Source: Aporhodopirellula aestuarii
Lineage (GTDB): Bacteria > Planctomycetota > Planctomycetia > Pirellulales > Pirellulaceae
NCBI RefSeq assembly: GCF_023701485.1
Contig: NZ_JAMQBK010000081.1
Coordinates: 1-64,000, forward strand
Length of the DNA: 64,000 nucleotides
Direction of reading: 5' to 3'
Below, piece by piece: positions 8,383 through 18,592 of the stretch. Each line of letters opens with the position of its first letter. Within the stretch, counting starts at the first letter, position 1. The notes beneath the pieces were generated by a model. That model was given only the letters and a program-made list of their open reading frames with translations. It ran no database searches and was not told the DNA's origin. The position numbers and the translations under genes are program-made.

Positions 8383-11300
8383 TCACGGTTTCGTTTGATT
8401 TCGATTCAACATTTCTTGGTGCTTCTTAAGTTTGGCACGTTGGGCATACGTGACGGGTTTCCAGTTTGCGGGCAGCCGCCCTTGCGGTTTCACTTGTATC
8501 GCGTCATCCGGGATCTTTGAGCTTTCACGCTTGATAAGCGGAAGATCATCGGGCAAACGTTTAAGATAGAACTCTTTGAATTGAATCTTCATCGGCGGCC
8601 CGACATGGACCTGCACCGCCAAGGCTCCTTCCAACGCACGTCCCGATTCATCGAGATCAATTACATCCACTGTCTTCTGGTCGTCGATCCAGTGACGTAG
8701 ATGGTTGCCTTCGGCAAGGATTCGATACTGGTGCCATTGGTCGGGTGCAAAACTGACAACGGGCTTTGATTGAGTAATCCATGGCTGCCCCTCGGTGTCG
8801 ATCACAACCGTCTTGCCCTGTCGCGCAAGAATGCGACGCCCCTGCTCTTCGTAGAGCATTCCGTTGTACGCGGGTTGCTTCGCTACGATATCGCACTGGT
8901 AGCCAGAAACCCGATGTGGCCCGAGGTCGGGCCGAACCTTGCCTCGATACTGCAGTCCGCTGTTGCCCGCTTCACTCACACGAACCATGACTTGTAATTC
9001 GAAATTCTTTAACGGTTGACCCTGCCAGACGATGAAGCGGTTCGCGGTCAACGTTCCGTCGGCGACGCCCGTCAACGCACCGTCTTCTACGGTCCATTCG
9101 TCGCCGCCTTTCCAGTCGTCCAAATTCGTGCCATTGAACACACTAACGAATCCTGCCGGTGCTTCCGCGTTCGACCCCGTCCCTTCGGAATGCGTGACGG
9201 GTTTGGACGCTATCCATTCCAATTCATGCTGGCCAGCTTTTAGATTGAAGCTTTGGGCGTCACCGACCGCTTCTCCGTTGAAGCGAAGATTTGCGATTGG
9301 ATCAGGCAGACGTGTCTCCGCGACACAGTTGGGTGGAATCTCAATCTGCCAGGTGACCGAACTGCCTTTCTTTTCCCACCTGCTTTTGACGGTTCCGTAG
9401 GAAGTCCGAAGCGTTCCACTGGCATGATCCAAATCGGTGGGAATGTGCGGAGCGAGCAACAACTGTCGCATTCCAGGATGCTCCGGATGCGATTGGATGC
9501 CGGCGATGTCGTTGAGCAACCATGCCGAGGGGTGATTCATTGCGTGATGGTCTAACGACTGCACCAACTGACGACTGCGAGAGTCGTTGCGAAACCTTTC
9601 AAAGATCGTTGTCGCGTCGTAGTCACGGATACTCTGCGCGATGCCCGGATAACTTGGATTGCGAAGCATCTCGAGCGCTAAGTCAACGTTGCCAGACTTA
9701 GTCAATTCCGGATAAATGTTGTATGACATGAATCCGCCGTCAAACTGCTTGCCGTTCTCTCGGTAAACCTTCTCAAGCGATGCTGCCAACGCCGGACGTT
9801 TCGAGGCATCCACAATGCCGAACGACAACGCAAGACTGTCGTGAGTTCCATTGCCGAACGTGTTTTGTTCCTCGTCGTAGTATCTGTTGACAACTGATTT
9901 CGCGATGCGTTTGGCGAGATCACGACTCCAATTGGCGTCCTTTGTATTCCCAAGTGCTGCCGCGAGATCGGCAAAGCGATCCGCCGCTGCGTAGAAATTC
10001 AGCGCCGCGATAAGCTGGGGATCGGCTGGCGTTCGATCGATCCCGATTGGCGGAGCGTGATCCCCGTAGCGGTAGATGTGCGGGATCAACTGAGGGGAAT
10101 TTTCTTCAAAGAAACGCGGGAAGTCACGCATTTCCTGATAGTGATCTTTTGCCGAGCCTAGATCACCGCTGAGTTGGTAGTGATGCCAAGCGGTGAACAG
10201 CGGCGATACCGACCAAGTGAAGTCAAGCGTTTTCCTGGTGGAACGTTTTCCAACACCGATCCGGCCAGGGATTCCCAGTGGATCCATCGGAGGCGTGTAA
10301 AACAGTCGGGCCTGTTGCCGGTAAAAAGAGCCCGAATCGAGCGTGTAAAGTCCTGTTGCCCATGACGAGTGCAGATCACCGCCCCACAAGCACTTCTCAC
10401 GATGGGGACAATCTTCCAGAATGGAATGCATGTTGTTGAGGTGCGTTTGAACGCCCATCTGAAAGATCCGATCGAGCAACGGATCCGATGATGAGAAGGT
10501 GGCGATCACGGGCGTGTCCGTGTGAACCACCAACCCTTTGATTTGTCCCGGCGATGGCGGTTGGCTGAGTCCCGTCATCTCAGCGTAACGAAAACCGTGG
10601 TAACTGAAATAGGGACGCCACTGATGCGGCTTGCCATCCGCGATAATGCGGTGGTGCTGGGGTGCGGCATGACAATTCCAATGCGACTTGGGCACGTTGT
10701 CGAGGTGTGTGTTGTCTTCCGCGAGCATCTCGCTGCAACGCAAGCGAATCACTGTGCCGGACGGTTCATTGAATTGCAGACCGATTCCTCCGCTGATGTT
10801 TTGTCCTAAGTCGACAACCCAAGTTTTTTCGCCAACTTGCCATGTTTTAACGGGATCGATTTCACGTACGATGCGGATGGGAGGAAAGTCCTGTGCAACC
10901 AATTTGGGTGACAATGGCTTGACTTTCTGGACCGGTTGCCAACCATCAGGCGTTCCGGGCGTCTTCCATTCTTCGTGCCATTTGCGATAGTCGATGTAGT
11001 CGCCACGGAAAACGCTCGATTCGGTGAGCCCCGACTCTTTCCAATGCCAGCTACCATCCGAGATCACCTGTTGGTGGGTGCCATCGGTGTAGCGGATATC
11101 GATGTACGCACGCAGACCCGGCTTTCCGTAGCGAAAACGCGCGTGCGAAAACATGCGAGTGTTGTTGTACCAACCATCGCCCAGCAAAACGGCAATTGCG
11201 TTGTCGCCCGCTTTGACCTGATCGGTGATGTCGAAAGTTTGATAGTGAGCAAACTGTTCGTAGTCCGTCTGGCCCGGATCGAGAACATGATCGCCGACCT

Positions 11301-12321
11301 TACTTCCGTTGAGATATGGTTCGTGATAGCCGAGGCCGCACACATACAGCTTTGCAGCGACAATCTCCTTGCTGACGGTGAAGTCCTTCTTGTACCACGT
11401 GGCCGCCAGTGGAGCGTGAGGCGAAATCTTGGCTTGCCCCAGTGGGCGTTCGCCGTGCTTGCAAACCACCTTTGCCCGCGTGCTCTCACCATCGATCTCG
11501 ACAACCCAGTCACCGCTTGTACCGATGATCTGTTCGCTGCCGTCGGCGAATACGACCCGCATGCCGAAACTGATCGGAGTCGATCTTTTAGCACCCGTCA
11601 GAGTGACGACGATCGTGTTGTCGGCCTTCATTTGAAAGCCTAAGTCCTTGTAGTGGACCGTCGGTGGGCCTTCCGGGCCGCTGAGTCCCTTGGTTTCGTT
11701 GACCAGAACCGAGATTGCACCCTCGTCGACATGACTCCACCACGTTCCGGCGTAGACAACCTTTTTGTTGGGGAGCGTGAAGCTGTGTCGATAGGTGATC
11801 GTGTCTGCTTCGCTCGCATTCATCGACGCCGCGATCCAGTCGCCCATCACATCGGCGGGACCGTATTCGTCTTGTTGCTCACGATCACAGGAAATCCAGG
11901 TCGCACCCTGCCAATCTTGATCCCTTAGCAACCCGGCATCAAACCATGAGGTCTCGGACCAGGGAAGGTTCTCGCCGCGGTCATCTTTGATGCGGACACG
12001 CCAGTAAACGCGTCGCTTTGCAGCGGGAGGCTTTCCTTCATAGGCAATCGCGTGTGATCGCACGTCTTGGACCCAACCAGTATCCCAAAGGTCAGGCTGA
12101 GTCAACTTGCCGAGTGAGGTCGCCGCCTGAATCTGATACGCGGTCTGCGAAATGTCTTTGCGTACGTCATCCAACCGCCACGACAAAAGTGGTTCGTCGT
12201 GATCAACCGCCAGCGGCGTGACGCGATGATCACACTTCAAGCCAACGACACCGGCGATTCCGTTTTCCGGTAACGCGGCAGTCATCATCAAGAGCAGGAG
12301 GATGTGAATTCTTGCTGTCAT
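8383..12321 (-). CDS. GH78 alpha-L-rhamnosidase fused to a C-terminal DUF1080 domain
   Basis: This protein of about 1312 residues combines two modules. Residues 1-1040 form a complete GH78 enzyme with a signal peptide. It has the N-terminal LKCDHRVTPLAVDHDEPLLSW, the sandwich motif CGLGYHEPYLNGSKVGDHVL, the catalytic segment DCPHREKCLWGGD with correct Asp/Glu/Asp spacing, and the base segment ATTIFERF. Residues 1057-1270 form a DUF1080 domain opening with VFNGTNLDDWKGG. The C-terminal tail is basic. The ATG at 12321 is chosen over a TTG two codons upstream. Fusion of a rhamnosidase to DUF1080 suggests that the second domain binds or processes the same glycan. A 191-base spacer with a repeat separates it from the upstream GH78 gene. 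Confidence 0.93.
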   Translation of the reverse strand: MTARIHILLLLMMTAALPENGIAGVVGLKCDHRVTPLAVDHDEPLLSWRLDDVRKDISQTAYQIQAATSLGKLTQPDLWDTGWVQDVRSHAIAYEGKPPAAKRRVYWRVRIKDDRGENLPWSETSWFDAGLLRDQDWQGATWISCDREQQDEYGPADVMGDWIAASMNASEADTITYRHSFTLPNKKVVYAGTWWSHVDEGAISVLVNETKGLSGPEGPPTVHYKDLGFQMKADNTIVVTLTGAKRSTPISFGMRVVFADGSEQIIGTSGDWVVEIDGESTRAKVVCKHGERPLGQAKISPHAPLAATWYKKDFTVSKEIVAAKLYVCGLGYHEPYLNGSKVGDHVLDPGQTDYEQFAHYQTFDITDQVKAGDNAIAVLLGDGWYNNTRMFSHARFRYGKPGLRAYIDIRYTDGTHQQVISDGSWHWKESGLTESSVFRGDYIDYRKWHEEWKTPGTPDGWQPVQKVKPLSPKLVAQDFPPIRIVREIDPVKTWQVGEKTWVVDLGQNISGGIGLQFNEPSGTVIRLRCSEMLAEDNTHLDNVPKSHWNCHAAPQHHRIIADGKPHQWRPYFSYHGFRYAEMTGLSQPPSPGQIKGLVVHTDTPVIATFSSSDPLLDRIFQMGVQTHLNNMHSILEDCPHREKCLWGGDLHSSWATGLYTLDSGSFYRQQARLFYTPPMDPLGIPGRIGVGKRSTRKTLDFTWSVSPLFTAWHHYQLSGDLGSAKDHYQEMRDFPRFFEENSPQLIPHIYRYGDHAPPIGIDRTPADPQLIAALNFYAAADRFADLAAALGNTKDANWSRDLAKRIAKSVVNRYYDEEQNTFGNGTHDSLALSFGIVDASKRPALAASLEKVYRENGKQFDGGFMSYNIYPELTKSGNVDLALEMLRNPSYPGIAQSIRDYDATTIFERFRNDSRSRQLVQSLDHHAMNHPSAWLLNDIAGIQSHPEHPGMRQLLLAPHIPTDLDHASGTLRTSYGTVKSRWEKKGSSVTWQIEIPPNCVAETRLPDPIANLRFNGEAVGDAQSFNLKAGQHELEWIASKPVTHSEGTGSNAEAPAGFVSVFNGTNLDDWKGGDEWTVEDGALTGVADGTLTANRFIVWQGQPLKNFELQVMVRVSEAGNSGLQYRGKVRPDLGPHRVSGYQCDIVAKQPAYNGMLYEEQGRRILARQGKTVVIDTEGQPWITQSKPVVSFAPDQWHQYRILAEGNHLRHWIDDQKTVDVIDLDESGRALEGALAVQVHVGPPMKIQFKEFYLKRLPDDLPLIKRESSKIPDDAIQVKPQGRLPANWKPVTYAQRAKLKKHQEMLNRNQTKP

Positions 12322-12404
12322 GTTCAAGCTAATAATCGTCTAAGTGTTGTGTGTTGCTGCGTCACATCGAGGTTCGGTGCAAGCTAAAGTTAAATCGTAA
12401 ACTC

Positions 12405-12443
12405 ACCCTCCCTCGGGAAGGGTCGAGCCGAGCGCGGGGAGGG
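12405..12443. repeat. GC-rich inverted repeat in a GH78-GH78 spacer
   Basis: CCCTCCC (406-412 of the 12 kb block) pairs with GGGAGGG at 12437-12443, with a further GGGAAGGG nearby. The surrounding spacer 12322-12512 has no gene. Followed on the plus side by CTTCCCCGTC-type pyrimidine tracts, it resembles a dispersed planctomycete intergenic repeat rather than a classical terminator. Confidence 0.4.
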
Positions 12444-12512
12444 CGTCCAGTCGCTGCCTCGTCTTCCCCGTCCTAACGTCAGGCGAACGAGTTGGTTTGA
12501 TCCACTTGATGT

Positions 12513-15431
12513 TTAAAGGTTTATTTCGAATGCGTGTGTCCCCGCATCCAGCGTTTGACTTGGTTGCCCATTGGGGAACTCGACGGTTGCCGTTGTGTTT
12601 GGGGGGACGACGACCTCCATCTTGAGTTTGCCATCACGTAATTGCCAACCACTAATGGCTTTTCCGTAGTTGGTTTCGAGTTCAGCACGTGCTGACGTGA
12701 GCGGCCCGCCTATCAACGGACGGACGAAGAAATGTTTGTAACCGGGATGCTCCGGATCGGGCGCTAACCCCGCCACGCGTTCATACATGAACTGGCCGAT
12801 CGCACCGTAGGCATAGTGGTTGTACGAGTTCATGCTCGCATCCCCGAACCCGTCAGCGCGGCTGTAACTATTCCATCGTTCCCACATCGTGGTCGCGCCT
12901 TGGTTGATCGAAAAAAACCACGACGGATAGCTTTCCTTGAACAACAACTCAAAACAAATCTCCGCGTGTCCGATTTCGTCGAAAACGGGGGCAAGCAATG
13001 GTGTGCCAAGAAATCCGGTTTGCAGATGCCGGCCTGCTTCCTCAAATTTTTCTAACAGCAAATGTTTAACCGCCGGGCGTTGTTCGGGATCGACCAAGTC
13101 GTAGCCCAACCCCATCAGGCACGCCGTTTGTGTCTGCGCGCCCGAAGTCGCCTCACCGTTAGGAAAATATTCCGCTGTGAACGCGGATCGAATGTCAGCG
13201 TGCAACTTGCGATATCGTTCCGCGTCATCCGACTTGCCGAGCGCCATCGCGGTCCAGTGCAGAATTCTTGCGTCACGACCGAAGTACGCTGTCGCGATCA
13301 GATCTTGTGCGGTGTCACCTTTGCGATCCAGTTTCGCATAGGGCTGCAACCAATCACCGAATCCCGTCAACGTGGGAATCAAGTCATTGGAACGACTCTC
13401 GTAGACGCTCACCCATTTCTTCATCGCCTCATAGTTGTCTTCCAGAATCCGGATGTCGCCGGTTCGTTCGTAGACTTCCCAAGGAGCCGTCACGACCACA
13501 TCTGCCCAGCCTGGGCTGGAGTATCCAAAGTTAGTCGCGGGAACAGTATGCGGGATCTCGCCGTCGTCGGTCTGTTCATCTCGTACGCTTTGCAACCACC
13601 GAGCCCAAAACGAATACACGTCGTAGTTGAAGAACGACGTTGGCAAAAATGCCTGAGCGTCACCCGTCCAACCCAACCGTTCGTCACGCTGCGGGCAATC
13701 AGTGGGAATATCGAGGAAATTGCTGATTTGGCCCCAGCGGATATTGCTTTGCAGTTGGTTCAGCTTGTCATGCGAGGACGTGAAGCTACCCTTGGATGAA
13801 AAGTCGGTATGAATCACGTTGGCGACAACTGCATCGGTTGTCAGCTCGTCACCCTTGGCCAGACCACTCAATTCAACGTAGCGATAACCAAAGAACGACA
13901 GTGACGGTTGATAGGTGATCGTCCCGGTCTCGGCTGCGACGTAAGTGGCTTGCGATCGAGCGGAGCGATAGTTCGTTGTGTAAAGCGTCCCATCCTGCTG
14001 AAGCATTTCAGCGAATCGAATCTGGACTGTTTCGCCTTTCGTCACCGGCATCGTGATAGTCGGCACGCCAACTTGGTTTTGGCCGAAGTCGAAGACGTAC
14101 TTGCCCGGTTCCGGCTGGGTCAGCGCAACCGCTTGCAGTTTTTTCATGATTTGAACGGGCGGCAACCGCTTGGGAACCACCAACGGATTGGTGCCCAATC
14201 CAGTCGGCTTCACCGGCTTCCAATCCGTATCGTCGAAACCGACCTCGGTCCATCGGCCGAGTGTCTTCGAGGCGTCGTAGTCCTCCCCGTGATAGAACCC
14301 CCCGGCTCGAATCGGCCCTTGATCGGTTGCCCGCCAACTGTCGTCGGTCACGATCTTTTCGACGCTGCCGTCTGCGTAGGTGAGCTCCAACTGCGCCAGC
14401 AGTTTCGGCGTCAACCCGGTTAATTCGCTGCGTTTACGCAGTAACAACTTGCCCGCATACCAGCCTTCGCCTAGCAACGCGCCGATCGCGTTCTCGCCGT
14501 CGTTGACCAAATCGGTCACATCGTAAGTCAACGACTCAACGCGTTTGGCATACATCGTGTATCCCGGCGACAGCATGTCGTTGCCGACTCGCTTGCCATT
14601 GATTCGGAATTCATAGATCCCCAGAGCCGACGCATACAAGCGAGCTCGAACAATCTGCTTTGGTGATTCGAATTCTCGACGCAAGTAGTACGCTGGGTGA
14701 GCTTTGATTTGGGGGTATGGATCAAACGCGCGGTTTTCGGCCAATTCCTTTTGCTTGCGAACGCTATTGATTTCGTAGTCGACCCACAGAGATTTGTCGT
14801 CTCCGGGGGCCGGGTCGCCGCCGAGTCGGGCGGGAACAACTCGGATCGGCGTTGAACCTCGTTGGATTGCCCTTCGGACGTTCTCGGTGACATCTCTAAC
14901 CTTTGCGCCCCCTGCGGTGCGATTGCCAAACTCCGCCTTGAAGATCTTCACATCGTCGGGCTTGCGACTTCCGCGATCCAGCTCGATCCATTGAGCGTCC
15001 CAGTCATCCTGTCCGAGCAATCCCATTTCGACCGTGGCTTCCTCGCTCCACTTGGACTCCCGATCTTGGTCGTCCCAGAACTTGACTCGCCACACGATTT
15101 GTTGCCGTGATTGAAATGCGGGACCTTCGTATTTCACCCACACCGATTGATCCGACTCCACTTTGCCGGAATCCCAAATGGGCTCGGCGTCTTCACCGGA
15201 CGCGGATCGCGGGTGCACGACGATTCGATATGCAGATTGTGCTTTGACGCCCGCGTCGACAGGCAGTTTCCATGAGAATACTGGCGAAGGGTCGTAAAAG
15301 CCGATTGGATCGACAAAGTTCTCACCGACGTTAAGCGAGTCCGGCTGTCTATCGGCGGCGTCAACGAAAGCGGTGCTGATCCAAAGCGATAACACAGCGA
15401 GCGAAACTCTTATTAGATTGAAGTACTGCAC
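12513..15431 (-). CDS. Exported GH78 alpha-L-rhamnosidase (GTG start)
   Basis: A 972-residue GH78 enzyme. The GTG at 15431 opens a signal peptide (hydrophobic residues 7-24) directly in front of the N-terminal domain; no ATG lies close by. The catalytic segment reads DCPQRDERLGWTGD. This is the commoner form of the GH78 motif, one residue longer than in the other three GH78 proteins of the window. The presumed base is in ATTMWERWNSY. The binding motif YASALGIYEFRINGKRVG marks the beta-sandwich, and the C-terminal sandwich ends in LDAGTHAFEINL. An extra segment around residues 165-235 (FKAEFGNRTAGGAKVRDV to KELAENRAF) interrupts the sandwich. The gene starts 9 bases after the upstream sulfatase, so the two are probably co-transcribed. 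Confidence 0.94.
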   Translation of the reverse strand: MQYFNLIRVSLAVLSLWISTAFVDAADRQPDSLNVGENFVDPIGFYDPSPVFSWKLPVDAGVKAQSAYRIVVHPRSASGEDAEPIWDSGKVESDQSVWVKYEGPAFQSRQQIVWRVKFWDDQDRESKWSEEATVEMGLLGQDDWDAQWIELDRGSRKPDDVKIFKAEFGNRTAGGAKVRDVTENVRRAIQRGSTPIRVVPARLGGDPAPGDDKSLWVDYEINSVRKQKELAENRAFDPYPQIKAHPAYYLRREFESPKQIVRARLYASALGIYEFRINGKRVGNDMLSPGYTMYAKRVESLTYDVTDLVNDGENAIGALLGEGWYAGKLLLRKRSELTGLTPKLLAQLELTYADGSVEKIVTDDSWRATDQGPIRAGGFYHGEDYDASKTLGRWTEVGFDDTDWKPVKPTGLGTNPLVVPKRLPPVQIMKKLQAVALTQPEPGKYVFDFGQNQVGVPTITMPVTKGETVQIRFAEMLQQDGTLYTTNYRSARSQATYVAAETGTITYQPSLSFFGYRYVELSGLAKGDELTTDAVVANVIHTDFSSKGSFTSSHDKLNQLQSNIRWGQISNFLDIPTDCPQRDERLGWTGDAQAFLPTSFFNYDVYSFWARWLQSVRDEQTDDGEIPHTVPATNFGYSSPGWADVVVTAPWEVYERTGDIRILEDNYEAMKKWVSVYESRSNDLIPTLTGFGDWLQPYAKLDRKGDTAQDLIATAYFGRDARILHWTAMALGKSDDAERYRKLHADIRSAFTAEYFPNGEATSGAQTQTACLMGLGYDLVDPEQRPAVKHLLLEKFEEAGRHLQTGFLGTPLLAPVFDEIGHAEICFELLFKESYPSWFFSINQGATTMWERWNSYSRADGFGDASMNSYNHYAYGAIGQFMYERVAGLAPDPEHPGYKHFFVRPLIGGPLTSARAELETNYGKAISGWQLRDGKLKMEVVVPPNTTATVEFPNGQPSQTLDAGTHAFEINL

Positions 15432-15440
15432 GGTGGGGGC

Positions 15441-17045
15441 CTATTTCTTCATATTGACGTTGGTGTTCTCGATTCGTCGCGCTGCGTCGAGTTGTACTGA
15501 GAGACGTGAGATGCGTTCGCTCTGATCAGGGGAGCCCGCGAGATTCTTGTCTGGCGTGCTAGTGTGCTGATGGTCGTAGAGTTCCCGCGCGACCACGCGT
15601 TTCGTGCCGGCCTGGATCCATTCGGTGTATCGATAGCGATCGTTTCGCATGCTGTATCCCATTGTCGAGCCACGTGGGTACTGGGTCAGAGCGAATGGCT
15701 TGAAATCCTGATTCGGATTTTGCAACAACGGCTGCAGACTTTCACCGTCGCAAGACTCGGGGACTTCACCACCGGTCATTGACGCCACCGTGGGGAAGAT
15801 GTCGATCATTTCCACCAAGGCTTTGGTGCGTCGACCACGCGCGTGGCCCGGCGCAGAAATGATCAGCGGCACGTGTGCGTCCAGCTCGAAGTTCGTGTGT
15901 TTGCACCACAGCCCGTAGTCACCTAGTTTGTAGCCGTGATCTCCCCACAGAACGACGATCGTGTTATCACGAAGACCGAGCCGATCGAGTTCCGCCATCA
16001 CTTTGCCGACTTGTGCGTCCGCAAAGCTCACCGACGCCGCGTAGCCATGCATCAGCTCGCGAGTCATCTCGTCAGACAGTTCCCCTTCCTGCGGAATTCC
16101 TTGATAACCGCGTAGTTCACCCCAGATGGTGAAAGCGAGATCCGGCGATCCTTCGGGACGCTGACGACTGGGCACGGTGAACTGGTCTGGCTCATAAAGA
16201 TCCCAGTAGCGTTTGGGGGCCGCGAACGGCAGGTGTGGTTTGGCGAAACCGACACACATGAAAAATGGCTTGTCTTTATTCTCTTGCAAGGAAGCGATCG
16301 CTTGATTGGCAACGATGCCATCACGATAACCTTCATCCTCTGTGACAAAACATTCCGTCGGTGGCCCCTTAGCTGCAAGACGGGTTTGATTGACATCCAG
16401 TTTTTGTTCTTTGGCGTCTTCAACACGCCGCGCGATCGCCGCCAACGTCTCGGGATCGGCATACTTTTCGCTGGGTGGTTCCGGGATTTCCGACCAAGAC
16501 GTTTTGTCATCACGCAGGTGGTGGTACACCTTTCCAAATGACGCGGTCACGTAACCACGCTGCTGGAAGTAGAGTGGCAACGTCATCGCGGTCTTGTTCA
16601 CCTTGCGAAGCGGAGTGAACAGATCAACGATTCCGGTGTGATCCGGATACTGTCCGCTCATCATGCTGATGCGAGACGGTGCGCAAAGAGCTTGCTGGCA
16701 ATAAGCCCGTTCGTACAACACCCCTTCGGATGCCAATGTATCGATCGACGGACTTTGAATCGAGTTTACCCCGTAGCAACCAAGCTCCGGACGGAGGTCA
16801 TCAATATAGAAAACCAAAACGTTTTTGATGTCATCTGCCGTCTGGATGTTCTGAGGCTCTGCAAACGCTTGCGAGGTCAGAATCACCGCGAATGCTGCGG
16901 TTAGTGACCGAAAACGAGTGAGTGCGTGCGTCAACCTCAGTCGGCTATGCCTATTATGGAGGTGTCCCAAGCCGAAACGTTTTGCAGAAGCGTTCGGTAC
17001 ATTCATTAGAATCTGGAGAAACGCGAACAGTGTGCTGGAAATCAT
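15441..17045 (-). CDS. Iduronate-2-sulfatase-like exported sulfatase (S1_7-like)
   Basis: This 534-residue sulfatase has the landmarks of the iduronate/uronate-2-sulfatase branch: IDDLRPELGCYG near residue 81, the formylglycine site CAPSR at C121, GFAKPHLPFAAPKRYWDLY, and WGDHGYKLGDYGLWCKHTNFE. The C-terminus has YRYTEW and ELYDHQHTSTPDKNLAG. It probably removes 2-O-sulfate from uronic acid residues, or acts on an equivalent position of rhamnose or xylose. The start overlaps the upstream GH-A gene by ATGA (17042-17045), which argues for the long N-terminus although its signal segment (residues 46-62) is unusually deep. A start at residue 14 is possible. It is followed 9 bases later by a GH78 gene. 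Confidence 0.93.
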   Translation of the reverse strand: MISSTLFAFLQILMNVPNASAKRFGLGHLHNRHSRLRLTHALTRFRSLTAAFAVILTSQAFAEPQNIQTADDIKNVLVFYIDDLRPELGCYGVNSIQSPSIDTLASEGVLYERAYCQQALCAPSRISMMSGQYPDHTGIVDLFTPLRKVNKTAMTLPLYFQQRGYVTASFGKVYHHLRDDKTSWSEIPEPPSEKYADPETLAAIARRVEDAKEQKLDVNQTRLAAKGPPTECFVTEDEGYRDGIVANQAIASLQENKDKPFFMCVGFAKPHLPFAAPKRYWDLYEPDQFTVPSRQRPEGSPDLAFTIWGELRGYQGIPQEGELSDEMTRELMHGYAASVSFADAQVGKVMAELDRLGLRDNTIVVLWGDHGYKLGDYGLWCKHTNFELDAHVPLIISAPGHARGRRTKALVEMIDIFPTVASMTGGEVPESCDGESLQPLLQNPNQDFKPFALTQYPRGSTMGYSMRNDRYRYTEWIQAGTKRVVARELYDHQHTSTPDKNLAGSPDQSERISRLSVQLDAARRIENTNVNMKK

Positions 17046-18511
17046 AGTGCTTCTCGATCCGATGAGACTTTAATGCAGTTGATCGACAATGGAGGCAGCA
17101 ATATCTGTCGCCCGTCGATCTCAATGTCGTCCAAGACCTCATCACTCATCGCGTATGTTTTCATGGCATCGATTGAGTCGAATTTCTGTGCCTGATGTTT
17201 TGTGGGTCGAAGATCGGCGACGCCGTCGACGACAACGTCAAAGGGAACGACTTGCGGTGTCTTGTTGATCGCGAACAAGGTCACGATGCCGTCTTTGACA
17301 ACGGCGGAAGCGGTAACTGCATCAATCCCATCGGCAATCGTGGATGATTCCATGCTGGTCTTGCAAATCTCACTCCCCTCAAACACTCGCCGAACGACTT
17401 CATATGCCGCCCCATAACTGGTTCGGGAATGCGTGCCGGTCGCACGCTCATACTCGATCAGCTTATGACTGGCATTGATCTGGAAGTAGCTCGCGATCGC
17501 AAAGAGTTCTGGATTCTCGAAGAATCCAAGGTAGACATCTGCCATCGCGAGGACACTTAAGGCGTTGTCACCACAACTGACCGACCACTCTGTCACCCAG
17601 ATCGGCAACCCGGGGAAAACTTTGCGTAACGTCTGTCCCGTCTGGACCATGTGCTCACGAGCACCTAGTGTTCGTGCGGCTCCATCAGCGGAATTCTCGA
17701 ATCCCATGTGTTTGTGAAGCGTGATCGCGTCATAGTAGTGATGATCTTTGACCGCCATATTCCAAGGGTTGGATTCCGCCGTCCGCCAGTGGACTGGAAT
17801 GGAAACCAACAGATTGGGCGATGCTGCTTTGAGTGCGGCGGCGTGTGCTTTGGAAACCTTGATATACTTGTCTACGTCCTCGATCGCACGACTGCGCTGC
17901 GTTTTCCAGAATGGCTCGTTACCCAGTTCGACCCATCTCACGTCGAATCCCTTGTCGCGACGATCTTCCAGTCGCCTGACCGCTTTCTCTGGGCTGTCGT
18001 AGTTCACGTTGAACGTTAACACGACATCGAAGCCCAATTGCTGATGCAGCTTATGAAAGCCCTCAAATCCGTATTTCAACTCGGGGTGGTTTTTCACAGA
18101 CGAATCGTAGGGCGTCACATAATCATCCGTGATCCGACGGCCATCGCTTTCCCAGTCATAGAAATTGGCCCAGACTCCATGCGGAAATCGCAGCGACGAA
18201 GGATTCATCGTACTGATGAGTTTTTGAGCGTCGGGATGGTTGTACCCAATTTTGCCGTACAAATTCTCCGGCCAATTGCAGTTGAGTCCCAACAACATGT
18301 TGTTAACCTTCCGCGTTTGCCTAGTGTCGACCGACAAAGTTGCGTGTAACTCAGAAGGTATCTCGAACGGGTACGTCACTTGCGCTAACGTTGGAGACAC
18401 AATTCCTAAGAAGGCAGTCAGAGTTGATAAAACAAAGAGACTAAGACGCAGACTGATACCGCGAACTGGCGTGTCGACGAGGCGAATGGGTAGAGTGGAT
18501 CTTGTTATCAT
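17042..18511 (-). CDS. Exported clan GH-A glycoside hydrolase (GH51/GH39-like)
   Basis: A 489-residue secreted TIM-barrel hydrolase. A signal peptide covers roughly residues 22-43. The acid/base is the Glu of WVELGNEPFW, and the nucleophile is the Glu of IWVTEWSVSCGD, the pattern of clan GH-A retaining enzymes. The N-terminal LGLNCNWPENLYG and the C-terminal beta-sandwich with LFAINKTPQVVPFDVVVDG recall alpha-L-arabinofuranosidases (GH51) and beta-xylosidases (GH39). I cannot choose between these families by eye. Xylosidase or arabinofuranosidase activity on side chains of the same polysaccharide is a reasonable inference. The gene is translationally linked to the downstream sulfatase (ATGA) and lies 81 bases after a GH78 gene. 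Confidence 0.85.
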   Translation of the reverse strand: MITRSTLPIRLVDTPVRGISLRLSLFVLSTLTAFLGIVSPTLAQVTYPFEIPSELHATLSVDTRQTRKVNNMLLGLNCNWPENLYGKIGYNHPDAQKLISTMNPSSLRFPHGVWANFYDWESDGRRITDDYVTPYDSSVKNHPELKYGFEGFHKLHQQLGFDVVLTFNVNYDSPEKAVRRLEDRRDKGFDVRWVELGNEPFWKTQRSRAIEDVDKYIKVSKAHAAALKAASPNLLVSIPVHWRTAESNPWNMAVKDHHYYDAITLHKHMGFENSADGAARTLGAREHMVQTGQTLRKVFPGLPIWVTEWSVSCGDNALSVLAMADVYLGFFENPELFAIASYFQINASHKLIEYERATGTHSRTSYGAAYEVVRRVFEGSEICKTSMESSTIADGIDAVTASAVVKDGIVTLFAINKTPQVVPFDVVVDGVADLRPTKHQAQKFDSIDAMKTYAMSDEVLDDIEIDGRQILLPPLSINCIKVSSDREAL

Positions 18512-18592
18512 CGGGAGTGATTCGATTGTGGAATAATCAATGTGGTAGGTTTCATGTTTGTTTGGCTGCTCGTTTCGAGTGGCCGAAGATGT

